The notes: a model not told the origin generated them from the letters alone. A DNA stretch of 64,000 nucleotides from Microbacterium hibisci (GCF_015278255.1 NZ_JADIJC010000004.1:186001-250000); one strand, 5' to 3'. Positions 18,834-27,261 are shown, counted from the stretch's first letter. Numbers and translations: made by a program.

Positions 18834-18847
18834 GTTTCACGTGTAAC
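18834..18847. other. parS site, one mismatch
   Basis: GTTTCACGTGTAAC. It is the last regularly spaced copy; repeat similarity fades after it. Confidence 0.85.
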
Positions 18848-19901
18848 GCTGTGCGTAGACCCGGCAACGACTTGACCGCCGCCGTCAGAGTGGGGGAGAG
18901 CAACAATCCAGCCGTGAGTGCGCCGCCGCGCTGTCACAACCTGCGCGCAGCAATGCCAGGCCTTCCCGGTCATACGCCGTCGAAGCAGGGTGGTCCTCGG
19001 CAGGCCTGGCGGCTTCGCCGTCAGCGGTGTCGGCACGGACCGGCGCCGATCCGGCGATGGCGACCGCACGGTTCCTCATGGTCACAGAACATTCGCGCAC
19101 CTCAGTCAGCTCCGCCCGCCGTCGACCGATGACAAGCCGGCCGAAGCCTCCCGACCTGGCGCATGCAGCATGACGCAGCACACCATGCGGATCTCAAGGG
19201 ACGCGCAGCAACGCCCCGCGACGAACCATGGCGCCACGACGCCGGTGCTTTCCTGAGCCGATCACTGCGTACAGAGGCGCGCCACCCTCTCGCGGCCCGT
19301 TCTCGGAGTCGCCGATTTGCCACACCCGCGGGTTCGGCGTCCGCGAAGTCGTGCGAGCGCGCGCAGGCGAGATCCGCCACTGCGCACGTCGCTGCCGACC
19401 CGATGGCTCCTTCCGACCGCAGAAGCGCCGCCCCGCGACACACCATCCGCATCCCGCCGGCACCGACATGTGTGCGAGAAGGCAACAGGGCGGAGCCGCG
19501 GGGGACCGATACTCGCCCCCATCCACGTCACCGGTCCTCCCGCCCCAGCATTCGTGAATACCCCGCAGCGTCGACCGACACCAAGGGTCGCGGCACAGTC
19601 GGAGCAGTCGCGTCCCCAACGGCCGCCGACGAAGCGTGGCCCACAGATCCGTGCGCCGCCAAGGCTACTCGCGGGGACCAAGACGAGGAACACCGCGACA
19701 TTCCGCCGCCACCACAGCGGTGCCTCGCACCAGCGACATCGGCGGAAACTCGCCGTCCGCCACTTCGCGATCCGCCGATTCTCGACCTTTCCACGAGCAG
19801 CGTCGGCGGCACCGGGCGTCGTCCGCCATCACGCGTCGTCCGGCCAAGCGCCCTCATGCAAGTTGCGAGCCTTTCGTCTCGACGCTTCGGATCCCGGCCA
19901 C

Positions 19902-19915
19902 GTTTCACGTGAAAC
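19902..19915. other. parS site, perfect 14-mer
   Basis: CGTTTCACGTGAAACA context, isolated from the regular array. Confidence 0.93.
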
Positions 19916-20219
19916 ACACGATGGCCACCATCGCCACGCGACAGAAGGTTCAGCCGCCCTCCCGTCGCGTCGGTGGCCGACCACTCCTGATGGGCATCTC
20001 GTCGGGCGCTGCTCGCTCGTAAGCGCGAGAACACCGACCAACCGCACAATTCTCAGGCCACGGGGACGAAGCCACGCCAGCGCACGACGAATCCTCGATG
20101 AAATCTCGACGGATCGGCACATGAACCGACTCTCGGACGCGCGGCGAGCGCTCCTACCACCCGCGCATCAACGCTGCGAGAACGCGGCGAGCATCAAGCG
20201 CCGGCCCGTGCTGCGGTTC

Positions 20220-20325
20220 CAGGGGAGCGAGCGGCTCCGGTGCCAGGGGAGCGAGCCGCTCCGACATCAGGGGAGGCAGCATCGCCGTTCAGCGCAACTG
20301 ACGCACCGGCCTCAGGGGAGCGAGC
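20220..20325 (+). repeat. CAGGGGAGCGAGC repeats, 24-bp period
   Basis: CAGGGGAGCGAGC occurs at 20220, 20244 and 20313, and CAGGGGAGGCAGC at 20268. The first three are exactly 24 bp apart. Between the first two is GGCTCCGGTGC, and a similar CGCTCCGACAT follows the second. No protein meaning is evident. Confidence 0.8.
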
Positions 20326-20432
20326 ATCGTCGCTCAGCGACAACTAGCGCTCCAACAGCAGGAAGCGCACACATCCCACTGAGCGGCACTCACCGCCGGC
20401 GCGCAGCCCTCGCCAACAGAAGCGCGGCGGGT

Positions 20433-20446
20433 GTTTCACGTGAAAC
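20433..20446. other. parS site, perfect 14-mer
   Basis: TGTTTCACGTGAAACA, the full 16-bp consensus palindrome; last copy before rsmG. Confidence 0.94.
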
Positions 20447-20558
20447 ACACCTGCCCTGATGCTTCGCCGCTCCAGGCGCTGATCATCCCTGCGGCGCAGC
20501 GCGCGGCGTTCCCGGCCGCATCGCGCAGCCGGAATCGGTGCGATTCGGCGCCGAGAGC

Positions 20559-21188
20559 TCAGCGGACGGTGGCGCGGATGACGCGCGAGGGCTCGGGGAG
20601 GAGACCCTCGCCGACGATCTCGACGCGCGCGTTCGTCACCTTGAACTTGCGGAGCTGCTTCTCGGCAGCCTCGATCTCGTTGGTCGCCGACGTGCCCTTG
20701 AGCAGGATGAGCTCGCCGCCGTCGCGGACCAGGGGAGCGGTGATCGGCACCAGGGTTCGCAGCGCGCTCACCGCGCGAGCGGTCACGGCGTCCAAAGCAG
20801 GTCCGCGCTTCCAATCCTCGGCGCGCGCGCGCAGCACCTCGACGTTGTCGAGTCCGAGCGACTCGACCTGCTCCGACAGCCATGCGACCCGGCGCTCCAT
20901 CGGCTCGATCAGAACCCACTCGACGTCCGGCCGTGCGATCGCCAGCACCAGACCAGGGAGGCCCGCGCCAGATCCGACGTCACCGACGCGCCCCGAGAAC
21001 AGGGGCGCGATGACGGCGCTGTTCAGGATGTGCCGCGACCACAGTCGCGGCGGCTCGAGCGGGCCGATCAGTCCGCGCTCCTCGCCGTGCTGTCCGAGGG
21101 CCTCGGTGAAGCGGCGAGCGACGTCGATGCGGTCACCGAAGATCGCGGCCGCAGCGGCCGGTTCCGGCTCGATCTCGATCGTCGTCAC
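20559..21188 (-). CDS. rsmG: 16S rRNA (guanine-N7) methyltransferase RsmG (GidB)
   Basis: 209 residues. It methylates N7 of G527 in 16S rRNA. The SAM-binding motif DVGSGAGLPGL is at 70-80 and the typical RLWSRHILNS lies just before it. The GTG start at 21188 is set by GAGGAG upstream; a nearby ATG (21193) is out of frame and closed by TGA. It belongs to the leftward rpmH-to-rsmG block and is preceded by a parS-like site in the jag-rsmG gap. In most actinobacteria parA follows closely; here 5.6 kb intervene. Confidence 0.95.
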   Translation of the reverse strand: MTTIEIEPEPAAAAAIFGDRIDVARRFTEALGQHGEERGLIGPLEPPRLWSRHILNSAVIAPLFSGRVGDVGSGAGLPGLVLAIARPDVEWVLIEPMERRVAWLSEQVESLGLDNVEVLRARAEDWKRGPALDAVTARAVSALRTLVPITAPLVRDGGELILLKGTSATNEIEAAEKQLRKFKVTNARVEIVGEGLLPEPSRVIRATVR

Positions 21189-21215
21189 GTCATTCTCCTC
21201 GAGACAAAGACGGAT

Positions 21216-21229
21216 GTTCCACGTGAAAC
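21216..21229. other. parS site, one mismatch, between jag and rsmG
   Basis: TGTTCCACGTGAAACG context. GTTCCACGTGAAAC fits the permissive TGTTNCACGTGAAACA consensus known from Bacillus. It occupies most of the 49-bp gap between jag and rsmG. Confidence 0.88.
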
Positions 21230-21237
21230 GTCGCGCG

Positions 21238-21756
21238 TCAGCCGCGACGGATCACGGTGTGGCGGTCAGCCCCCTCGCCGTACGACTCCGACACGAAGCC
21301 GCGATCGGCGACGATGTCGTGCACGACCTTGCGTTCGTAGCTCGACATCGCCGGCAGCGATGCCTGCGAGGCGCCGTCCTCGAGGCGGGCGATCGCCCGG
21401 TCCACGAGCGCGGTGAGCTCGTGCTGGCGCGCGTCGCGCGAGCCGCCGATGTCGAGGATGAGGCGTGAGAACCGCCCCGTGCGGTTCTGCACGGCGATGC
21501 GCGTCAGCTCCTGCAGCGCCTGCACCGTGTCGGGCGCGGCGATCAGGGCGACGGACCCGCCGGCCGGTGCCTCGACCGAGACGTACGCGCGGCCCGCACG
21601 CACGTCGAGGTCGAGGTCGCCGTCGATGTCGGCGATGTCGAGCAGGCCTTCGATGAAGTCCGCCGCGACGTCACCCTCCTCCTCGAGCTGGGCGACAGTG
21701 GCGGGGAGCCGCTCGTCGCGCGTGTCGACGGGGGCGTGGTCGGAAGACGTGGTCAT
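21238..21756 (-). CDS. jag: Jag/KhpB-type KH-R3H RNA-binding protein
   Basis: 172 residues. A KH-like domain (about 30-95) is followed by an R3H domain (about 100-168) with SSYERKVVHDIVAD and a C-terminal RHTVI. The Jag N-terminal domain found in Firmicutes is absent, as usual in actinobacteria. It binds single-stranded RNA or DNA and is linked to cell-envelope control through its constant position behind yidC. It lies 35 bp downstream of yidC. Confidence 0.92.
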   Translation of the reverse strand: MTTSSDHAPVDTRDERLPATVAQLEEEGDVAADFIEGLLDIADIDGDLDLDVRAGRAYVSVEAPAGGSVALIAAPDTVQALQELTRIAVQNRTGRFSRLILDIGGSRDARQHELTALVDRAIARLEDGASQASLPAMSSYERKVVHDIVADRGFVSESYGEGADRHTVIRRG

Positions 21757-21791
21757 GTCGTGATCCTCGGGGGCGTCAGATCGGGAAGTGG

Positions 21792-22937
21792 TCAGGAGGC
21801 GGAGCCGGAGCCACCGGAGCCGGCATCGCCGCTCGATCCGCCCGAGCCGCCCTGCTTCTGTCCGGGCTGCTTCTGCGCCTGCTTCTTGGCGCGCTGCTTG
21901 CTCACCGGCTGCTGGCGCTTGGGAGCGGCGGCACGGGCGCGCTCGGCCTCTTCGTACAGGCGCTGCTGCTCAGCCTGGTACTTCTCCATCGGCACGACCT
22001 TGCCCGAGGAGTCGATTGCCTTGCCCTTGCGCGCCAGTCGCTCCTCGCGCGCCTTCGCGGCGTCGGAGCCGGGCGTGGGCATCTCGCGGATGACCAGGAA
22101 CTGCTGACCCATCGTCCACAGGTTCGACACGAACCAGTAGATGACGACGCCGAGCGGGAAGAACACACCGGAGAAGATGAAGCCCAGCGGAAGGATGTAG
22201 AGCATGATCTTCTGCATCTGGTACGCCTGGCCGGTCTTGGCCTCGGGCGACAGGTTCTTCGAGATGATCTGCAGCTGGGTGAAGAACTGCGACGCGATCA
22301 TGAGCACGACCAGCACGACGAGGATGATGATCGCCGGGGTGTTGCCGGAGTTCACGGCGTCGATGAGCGTCTCGTGCAGCGACGCGACGCCGAACAGCTT
22401 CGCGTTGTAGAACTCGGCCGTCAGCTCCGCGTTGAGCAGGCCGACACCGCCGGTGCCGGCGTTGTAGTGCTTGGTGACGTCGTTCAGCACGCTGAAGAGC
22501 GCGAAGAAGACGGGCATCTGCACCAGGAGCGGCAGACAGCTCGAGACCGGCGTCGTACCGTGCTTCTTGTACAGCGCCATCGTCTCGCGGCTCATCGCCT
22601 CGCGAGAGAGCTGATCGCGTTTGCCCTTGTACTTCTCCTGAACTTTTCGCAGTTCAGGAGCGATTTCCATCATCTTGCGCTGGCTCTTGATCTGCCGAAC
22701 GAACAGCGGGATCATCGCCGAGCGCACCACGATCACCAGACCGACGATCGCCAGCACCCACGTGATGCCGTCCGCCGGCGGCAGGCCGATCGCCGTGAAG
22801 AGCCAGTGCCAGAAGACGAGCACGGCCTCGACGGCCCACTTCAGCGGCCACAGGATGATGCCGAAGAGGTCGAATCCTCCGTTCGTCGCCGGAGCGGAGG
22901 GCGACGGCGTCGAGGCCAGGGCTGACAAGAGATCCAT
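21792..22937 (-). CDS. yidC: Membrane protein insertase YidC/Oxa1
   Basis: 381 residues. It inserts and folds inner-membrane proteins, alone or with SecYEG. It has the five-helix core of Gram-positive YidC. The hydrophilic-groove segment VVRSAMIPLFVRQIKSQRKM and the cytoplasmic helical hairpin (EKYKGKRDQLSREAMSRE) are both visible. The C-terminal tail is Lys/Arg/Gln-rich and then Gly/Ser-rich (KKQAQKQPGQKQGGSGGSS), consistent with ribosome contact. It starts 8 nt after yidD. Confidence 0.96.
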   Translation of the reverse strand: MDLLSALASTPSPSAPATNGGFDLFGIILWPLKWAVEAVLVFWHWLFTAIGLPPADGITWVLAIVGLVIVVRSAMIPLFVRQIKSQRKMMEIAPELRKVQEKYKGKRDQLSREAMSRETMALYKKHGTTPVSSCLPLLVQMPVFFALFSVLNDVTKHYNAGTGGVGLLNAELTAEFYNAKLFGVASLHETLIDAVNSGNTPAIIILVVLVVLMIASQFFTQLQIISKNLSPEAKTGQAYQMQKIMLYILPLGFIFSGVFFPLGVVIYWFVSNLWTMGQQFLVIREMPTPGSDAAKAREERLARKGKAIDSSGKVVPMEKYQAEQQRLYEEAERARAAAPKRQQPVSKQRAKKQAQKQPGQKQGGSGGSSGDAGSGGSGSAS

Positions 22938-22945
22938 GCGGTGGA

Positions 22946-23302
22946 TCAGTCCTTTCCGGTGGGGGCGGGCACGACGAACCCGTGGCGGGTCAGGGCGTGC
23001 CGGAAGTTCTTGCGCGGCGGGACGTCGTCGACGCCGCCGACCGCCCAGGGGTGGCAGCGTGCGATGCGAGCGGCGGTGAGCGCGGAGCCCACGATGGCTC
23101 CGTGCTGCTGGACCGCGCCGACGGCATACGCCGAGCACGACGGGTAGTACTTGCAGACGTCGCCGTACGTGTGCGAGATGGTGGCGCGGTATCCGTGCAG
23201 CAGTGCGAGGACGGCATTGCGGGGGAGCAGCGGAACACTGCGCAGGGAATCGGATGCCGAGAACTCGGCTTCTCCGAACGCGTAGGCGGGCAGGACGCTC
23301 AT
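22946..23302 (-). CDS. yidD: Membrane protein insertion efficiency factor YidD
   Basis: 118 residues. The family signature YYPSCSAYAVGAV and the CHPWAVGGVDDVP region are both present. It is a small membrane-associated protein that assists YidC-dependent insertion. The ATG at 23302 overlaps the rnpA stop (ATGA), which is why it is preferred over the upstream in-frame start at 23326. Confidence 0.95.
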   Translation of the reverse strand: MSVLPAYAFGEAEFSASDSLRSVPLLPRNAVLALLHGYRATISHTYGDVCKYYPSCSAYAVGAVQQHGAIVGSALTAARIARCHPWAVGGVDDVPPRKNFRHALTRHGFVVPAPTGKD

Positions 23303-23637
23303 GCGGCAGCCCTTCGGGCGAGACACTTCTCGACGTCGGTGCGCAGATCGGCGAAGGACGCGGATGCCGCGCTCGGCAGCGCCCGGATCACGACGTCACT
23401 GCCCGGCGCGACCGCTTCGAGGGACTCGAAGCACAGCGCTTTCAGGCGTCGGCGGACGGTGTTGCGCACGACGGCGCCGCCCACCTGCTTGCTCACGATG
23501 AAGCCGAACCGCGCCGGACCATCGGTCACGGCGCGGTTGACGTAGGTCACGGTGTGCGCTCCGGCACACCGACGACCCCGACGGACGACGGCCTTGTATT
23601 CCGTCCCGCGGGTGAGTCGGTTCGACCTCGCGAGCAC
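23299..23637 (-). CDS. rnpA: Ribonuclease P protein component
   Basis: 112 residues, basic. It is the protein cofactor of RNase P, which removes 5' leaders from tRNA precursors. The RNR motif appears as RNTVRRRLK, and FGFIVSKQVGGAVVRN is the usual central strand-helix. The GTG start is 17 bp after rpmH, with which it is normally co-transcribed. Confidence 0.96.
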   Translation of the reverse strand: MLARSNRLTRGTEYKAVVRRGRRCAGAHTVTYVNRAVTDGPARFGFIVSKQVGGAVVRNTVRRRLKALCFESLEAVAPGSDVVIRALPSAASASFADLRTDVEKCLARRAAA

Positions 23638-23654
23638 CGCAGGACTGAATCGAG

Positions 23655-23792
23655 TCAGGCCGAGAGCTCGGTGCGGCCCTTGGCGCGGCGGGCCGAGAGG
23701 ATGCTGCGGCCGGCGCGCGTGCGCATGCGGGCGCGAAAGCCGTGCTTCTTGGCGCGGCGACGGTTGTTGGGCTGGAAGGTGCGCTTGCTCAT
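23655..23792 (-). CDS. rpmH: 50S ribosomal protein L34
   Basis: 45 residues, almost half Arg and Lys, with the invariant opening [20 protein letters not shown]. It is a component of the large ribosomal subunit. It is the first gene of the leftward rpmH-rnpA-yidD-yidC-jag-rsmG block, divergent from dnaA, as in nearly all bacteria. Confidence 0.98.
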   Translation of the reverse strand: MSKRTFQPNNRRRAKKHGFRARMRTRAGRSILSARRAKGRTELSA

Positions 23793-23885
23793 GAGGATTA
23801 CTTCCGATCAGGTGTCACCGGGACGCTCGAGACCGGGGACGTGTGTACAGGGGCGACCGCCACGAGGGCATAAGTCAACCGATTA

Positions 23886-23914
23886 AGGCTACGTCGAGAC
23901 GCCCGAGAACTCAA
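23886..23914 (-). promoter_or_regulatory. Predicted rpmH promoter
   Basis: On the minus strand TTGAGT (23914-23909) is separated by 17 nt from TAGCCT (23891-23886), a good match to the TTGACA/TANNNT vegetative consensus. It leaves a leader of just under 100 nt before rpmH. Confidence 0.6.
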
Positions 23915-24036
23915 ACCGAGCACAGAACGTGTCATTATGCCGCGCCGGGCCATTCGACCCTGGCACCGACACGCAGGCCGGTTCTACAGTGGAGTTTGCT
24001 CACGCGATGCCTCCTGACTTAGCGTGGCTCCGGCAG

Positions 24037-24045
24037 TTATCCACA
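24037..24045 (+). promoter_or_regulatory. DnaA box upstream of dnaA
   Basis: A perfect TTATCCACA about 60 bp before the dnaA start, suggesting DnaA autoregulation. The rest of the rpmH-dnaA gap (23915-24103) holds a possible dnaA -10, TACAGT, near 23986 without a clear -35. Confidence 0.8.
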
Positions 24046-24103
24046 GGCCTGGACCGTTCGTTCCGCGGCCTCCGGTGGAATCATTCGACAACCCGGGGGG
24101 GCC

Positions 24104-25546
24104 ATGACACCGCACGACGTTCCAGATGTACCGGTCTGGACGGCCGTCCTGGACGAACTCGTGCGAGACGATCGCATCACCCCGCAGCTGCACGGCTTCA
24201 TCAACCTCGCGGTGCCGCAGGGTGTGATGGGCGGAACGCTGTACCTCGACGTGCCGAACGATCTCACGGCCGCGCAGTTCACCAAGCGCATGCGGGCTCC
24301 GATCCTCGAGGCGCTCACCCGTGTCGCCGAAGACGTCCAGGACCCCGCGTCGAACTTCCGGGTCGTGGTCAATCCCGAGCTCGCCGACGCCCACCTCACG
24401 GCCCCCATCGCGATCCCCTCGCCGGCGGCCTCCGCGCCCGTCATGCAGAGCGCAGCCCCCGTCGGGCGTCCGCCGCTGGAAGAGCCGGTGGACACGGCAT
24501 CCGTCTCGCGCAGCGACACCCGGCTGAACCCCAAGTACACGTTCGACAACTTCGTCATCGGACAGTCCAACCGCTTCGCGCATGCCGCGGCGGTCGCCGT
24601 CGCCGAGGCGCCGGCGAAGGCGTACAACCCGCTGTTCATCTACGGCGACTCCGGGCTCGGCAAGACGCACCTCCTCCACGCGATCGGCGACTACGCGCTC
24701 AGCCTCTACGCCGGCATCCGCGTCCGGTACGTGTCGAGCGAGGAGTTCACCAACGACTTCATCAACTCGATCGCCAACAACCGCGGCTCGGCATTCCAGG
24801 CGCGGTATCGGGATGTCGACATCCTGCTCATCGACGACATCCAGTTCCTGCAGGGTCGCGCGGAGACGCAGGAGGCGTTCTTCCACACCTTCAACCAGCT
24901 GCACGACCACGACAAGCAGGTCGTGATCACCAGCGACGTGCCGCCGAAGCACCTCACCGGCTTCGAGGACCGCATGCGCAGCCGGTTCGAGTGGGGCCTC
25001 ATCACCGATGTGCAGGCGCCCGACCTCGAGACCCGCATCGCGATCCTGCGCAAGAAGGCGCAGTCCGAGCGGCTCCACATCCCCGACGAGGTGCTGGAGT
25101 ACATCGCCACCGTCGTCTCGAGCAACATCCGCGAGCTCGAGGGCGCCCTCATCCGGGTCTCGGCGTTCGCGAGCCTCAACCGGTCCACGCTCGACATGTC
25201 GCTCGCCCAGACGGTGCTGCGCGACATCGTCGACCAGGACGACGCCAACGTCATCTCGCCGACCGACATCATCACGGCCACGGCGGCCTACTTCAAGCTC
25301 ACCGTCGACGACCTGTACGGCTCGAGCCGTTCGCAGTCCGTCGCGCAGGCGAGGCAGATCGCGATGTACCTGTGTCGCGAGCGCACGAGCCTGTCGCTGC
25401 CCAAGATCGGGCAGCTGTTCGGCAACCGCGACCACACCACCGTCATGTACGCGTACAAGAAGATCAGCGAGCTCATGAAGGAGCGCCGGTCGATCTACAA
25501 CCAGGTCACCGAGATCACCGCGCAGCTGGGTCGCAACGGCCGCTGA
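24104..25546 (+). CDS. dnaA: Chromosomal replication initiator DnaA
   Basis: 480 residues. Domain I (1 to about 90) is followed by a short Pro/Ala-rich domain II. The AAA+ domain III has Walker A GDSGLGKT at 181-188 and Walker B LLIDD at 241-245. Domain IV ends with the box-binding signature [12 protein letters not shown]. It binds TTATCCACA-type boxes, melts oriC and loads the helicase. Many actinobacterial DnaAs have a longer domain II; this one is compact. The start ATG follows a G-rich CCGGGGGGG stretch that could serve as the ribosome binding site. Confidence 0.98.
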   Translation: MTPHDVPDVPVWTAVLDELVRDDRITPQLHGFINLAVPQGVMGGTLYLDVPNDLTAAQFTKRMRAPILEALTRVAEDVQDPASNFRVVVNPELADAHLTAPIAIPSPAASAPVMQSAAPVGRPPLEEPVDTASVSRSDTRLNPKYTFDNFVIGQSNRFAHAAAVAVAEAPAKAYNPLFIYGDSGLGKTHLLHAIGDYALSLYAGIRVRYVSSEEFTNDFINSIANNRGSAFQARYRDVDILLIDDIQFLQGRAETQEAFFHTFNQLHDHDKQVVITSDVPPKHLTGFEDRMRSRFEWGLITDVQAPDLETRIAILRKKAQSERLHIPDEVLEYIATVVSSNIRELEGALIRVSAFASLNRSTLDMSLAQTVLRDIVDQDDANVISPTDIITATAAYFKLTVDDLYGSSRSQSVAQARQIAMYLCRERTSLSLPKIGQLFGNRDHTTVMYAYKKISELMKERRSIYNQVTEITAQLGRNGR

Positions 25547-25564
25547 CGCCCGCATACCACCTCA

Positions 25565-25598
25565 GATGGGTCCTCGCGTTACGGCGCGCGGACCCATC
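25565..25598 (+). terminator. Hairpin after dnaA
   Basis: GATGGGTCC (25565-25573) pairs with GGACCCATC (25590-25598), with a smaller GCG/CGC helix in the loop. It is 18 bp after the dnaA stop and may end dnaA transcription before oriC. Confidence 0.65.
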
Positions 25599-26024
25599 GG
25601 TGCATATGCCAGAAGAAGTTCTTGACACCCGCCTCGAGCAGGGCCATCATTTCGGTTCTTCACAGTGTGGAAAACCTGTGGATAACTCTCACAAGCTGCG
25701 GAAACGGCTGTGAACGACGGTCGGATGCCTGTGGATGGATGACGGATGCCGGGGGTCGCGGCATCCGTCTCTCCGAACTCCCTCCGCAGCCGCTCCACAA
25801 CTCACACTCTTGTGGTTTCCATGTCCCGACTGGCAACGCGACGGTTGTCCACAGTTTCCACAGCCGTTAACACCATGACAAGAAATCTCTCTGATGAAAC
25901 CCGTCCGATCACCTTTGCGGTGGAGAGGGGCTCGGGCTCACATCGGACTGGCAATCTCGGAGGCTGGCACTAGCATGAGAACCCCGAGCCCGCAGACTGC
26001 GGGACCGCTGCAGAGGGAGCGTTC
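25599..26024. other. Origin of replication oriC (dnaA-dnaN intergenic)
   Basis: The dnaA-dnaN gap carries clustered DnaA-box matches: TGTGGAAAA 25666-25674 (one mismatch), a perfect TGTGGATAA 25677-25685, TGTGGATGG 25730-25738 (two mismatches) and TTGTCCACA 25845-25853 (one mismatch, the form common in high-GC actinobacteria). TTTCCACA at 25855-25862 is weaker. Boxes point toward each other from the two sides. The stretch 25855-25920 is the most A+T-rich part and is the likely unwinding element. The dnaN promoter must also lie here; TAGCAT at 25971-25976 is a possible -10. Confidence 0.88.
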
Positions 26025-27179
26025 GTGAAGTTCCACGTCAACCGCGATGTGTTCAGCGAAGCCGTGTCGTTCGTCGTCAAGCTCCTCCCGCAGCGCAACC
26101 CCCAGCCGATCCTGGCCGGCGTGCTGATCGAGGCCACCGAAGAGGGTCTCTCGCTCGCCGCCTTCGACTACGAGGCATCCGCCCGCACCACGATCGAGGC
26201 GACGGTCGACGATCCCGGCACAATCCTCGTCCACGGCCGGCTGCTCTCCGACATCGCCAGCCGCCTGCCGAACGCCCCGATCCAGATCGAGGTCGACGAC
26301 GACGGCGGCATCCTGCTGACGTGCGGCTCGGCGCGCTTCACCCTCGCGTCCATGCCGGTGCAGGAGTACCCGGCCATTCCCGAGGTCACCGGAGACTCCG
26401 GCCTCGTCCCGGCCGAGGACTTCGCGACCGCCATCGCGCAGGTCGCCTTCGCCGCGTCGCGCGACGACGTGACCCCCGTGCTCACCGGCGTGCAGCTCGA
26501 GGTCTCGGGCACCAACCTGAGCCTCGTCGCCACCGACCGGTACCGCGTCGCGCTCCGCGACATCCCGTGGGACGGCGGCACGGCCGCATCCGACGAGTCG
26601 ACCACGGCACTCGTGCCCGCTCGCACCCTCACCGAGGTCGGCAAGACGTTCGCCCACGGCGGCGACATCTCGATCGCGTTCTCGGGTTCGGGCGACCGCG
26701 AGATCATCGCCTTCACGGCCGGCAACAAGACGGTGACGTCGCTGCTCATCAAGGGCAACTTCCCGCCCGTCCGGCGACTGTTCCCCGAGCAGACCGAACA
26801 CCACGCGGTCGTGAACACCGCCGAGCTCGCCGAGGCCGTGCGCCGTGTGTCGCTCGTGCTCGACCGCTCCGCCCCGCTGCGGTTCACGTTCACGACAGAC
26901 AGCGTGTCGATGGATGCCTCGGGCACCGAGCAGGCGCGCGCCACCGAGTCCGTCGATGCGACGCTGCTCGGCGGCGACGAGGTCACGCTCGGCCTCAACC
27001 CGCAGTACCTGCTCGAGTCGCTCGGCGCGGTCAAGAGCGAGTTCGTGCGCATCACGTTCACCTCGAGCGAGAACGCCAACAAGCTCAGCCCGGTGCTCAT
27101 CACCCCGCAGACGTCGGTCGACCGCGCGGGTTCGGACTCCTTCCGCTACCTGCTGCAGCCCAACCTCCTCCTGCGCTGA
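26025..27179 (+). CDS. dnaN: DNA polymerase III beta subunit (sliding clamp)
   Basis: 384 residues in three repeated clamp folds, opening MKFHVNRDVFSEAVSFVVKL from a GTG start behind GAGGGAGCG. It forms the ring that tethers polymerase and repair enzymes to DNA. The C-terminal part contains PVLI, part of the hydrophobic client-binding pocket. It follows oriC directly and precedes recF, the standard order. Confidence 0.98.
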   Translation: MKFHVNRDVFSEAVSFVVKLLPQRNPQPILAGVLIEATEEGLSLAAFDYEASARTTIEATVDDPGTILVHGRLLSDIASRLPNAPIQIEVDDDGGILLTCGSARFTLASMPVQEYPAIPEVTGDSGLVPAEDFATAIAQVAFAASRDDVTPVLTGVQLEVSGTNLSLVATDRYRVALRDIPWDGGTAASDESTTALVPARTLTEVGKTFAHGGDISIAFSGSGDREIIAFTAGNKTVTSLLIKGNFPPVRRLFPEQTEHHAVVNTAELAEAVRRVSLVLDRSAPLRFTFTTDSVSMDASGTEQARATESVDATLLGGDEVTLGLNPQYLLESLGAVKSEFVRITFTSSENANKLSPVLITPQTSVDRAGSDSFRYLLQPNLLLR

Positions 27180-27188
27180 TCCCCGACA

Positions 27189-27223
27189 CGTTTCGTCTCG
27201 CTCGTTCCTCGCTCGCTCAACGA
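27189..27223 (+). repeat. Dispersed intergenic repeat, copy 1
   Basis: A CGTTTCG...CTCGCTCGCTCAACGA element in the dnaN-recF gap. An inverted relative lies between gyrB and gyrA (31239-31267). Confidence 0.7.
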
Positions 27224-27261
27224 CCGGGCACGACGTCGGCCCCGATCATTAGGCTTGTCCA

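Larger units (their letters stand above)
17056..18847 (+). repeat. Degenerate tandem repeat of about 222 bp, each unit headed by parS
   Basis: Nine parS palindromes begin at 17056, 17273, 17497, 17705, 17930, 18142, 18393, 18613 and 18834. The intervals are 217, 224, 208, 225, 212, 251, 220 and 221 bp. Units share GCCGTGCGT just after parS and ATGAACGCC/CCATCGTCGG at about +30 to +55. All eight full units keep AGYCRAGACC or a close variant at about +99 to +109. Most keep a word like AATACTCAAG/AACGCTCAAG at about +141 to +151; the 17273 unit has a weaker form further along. The 251-bp unit carries two extra copies of a 14-bp element (starts at 18326, 18340 and 18354), which explains its extra length. 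Units at 18142, 18393 and 18613 are the most alike. The array looks like old tandem duplications held together at specific positions. Confidence 0.9.
14928..20558. other. parA-rsmG non-coding region carrying a parS array
   Basis: I see no supportable gene in these roughly 5.6 kb. Open frames on both strands overlap one another and match no family I know. Several repeat VSRETP or FHVKR only because the parS palindrome falls in frame. The interval holds fourteen parS-like palindromes, a degenerate tandem repeat of about 222 bp (17056-18847), a 24-bp-period repeat near 20220-20325 and otherwise unassigned sequence. The segments 14928-15350, 15365-15903, 15918-16367, 16382-17055, 18848-19901, 19916-20219, 20326-20432 and 20447-20558 contain nothing else I can name. 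It lies 5-11 kb from oriC. Neighbouring genes normally sit close together at this place, so this is an expansion. Confidence 0.85.

Noticed and set aside
17056..18847. CRISPR-like array
   Set aside because: Repeats are about 222 bp and degenerate, with a 14-bp palindrome; no 25-40 bp repeat/spacer pattern and no cas genes.
19317..20459. 380-residue frame ending in VSRETHLP
   Set aside because: Low-complexity Arg/Pro/Ala protein, no start signal, overlaps other equal frames; read as non-coding.
22946..23326. Longer YidD start at 23326
   Set aside because: The ATG at 23302 overlaps the rnpA stop and begins the conserved family sequence.
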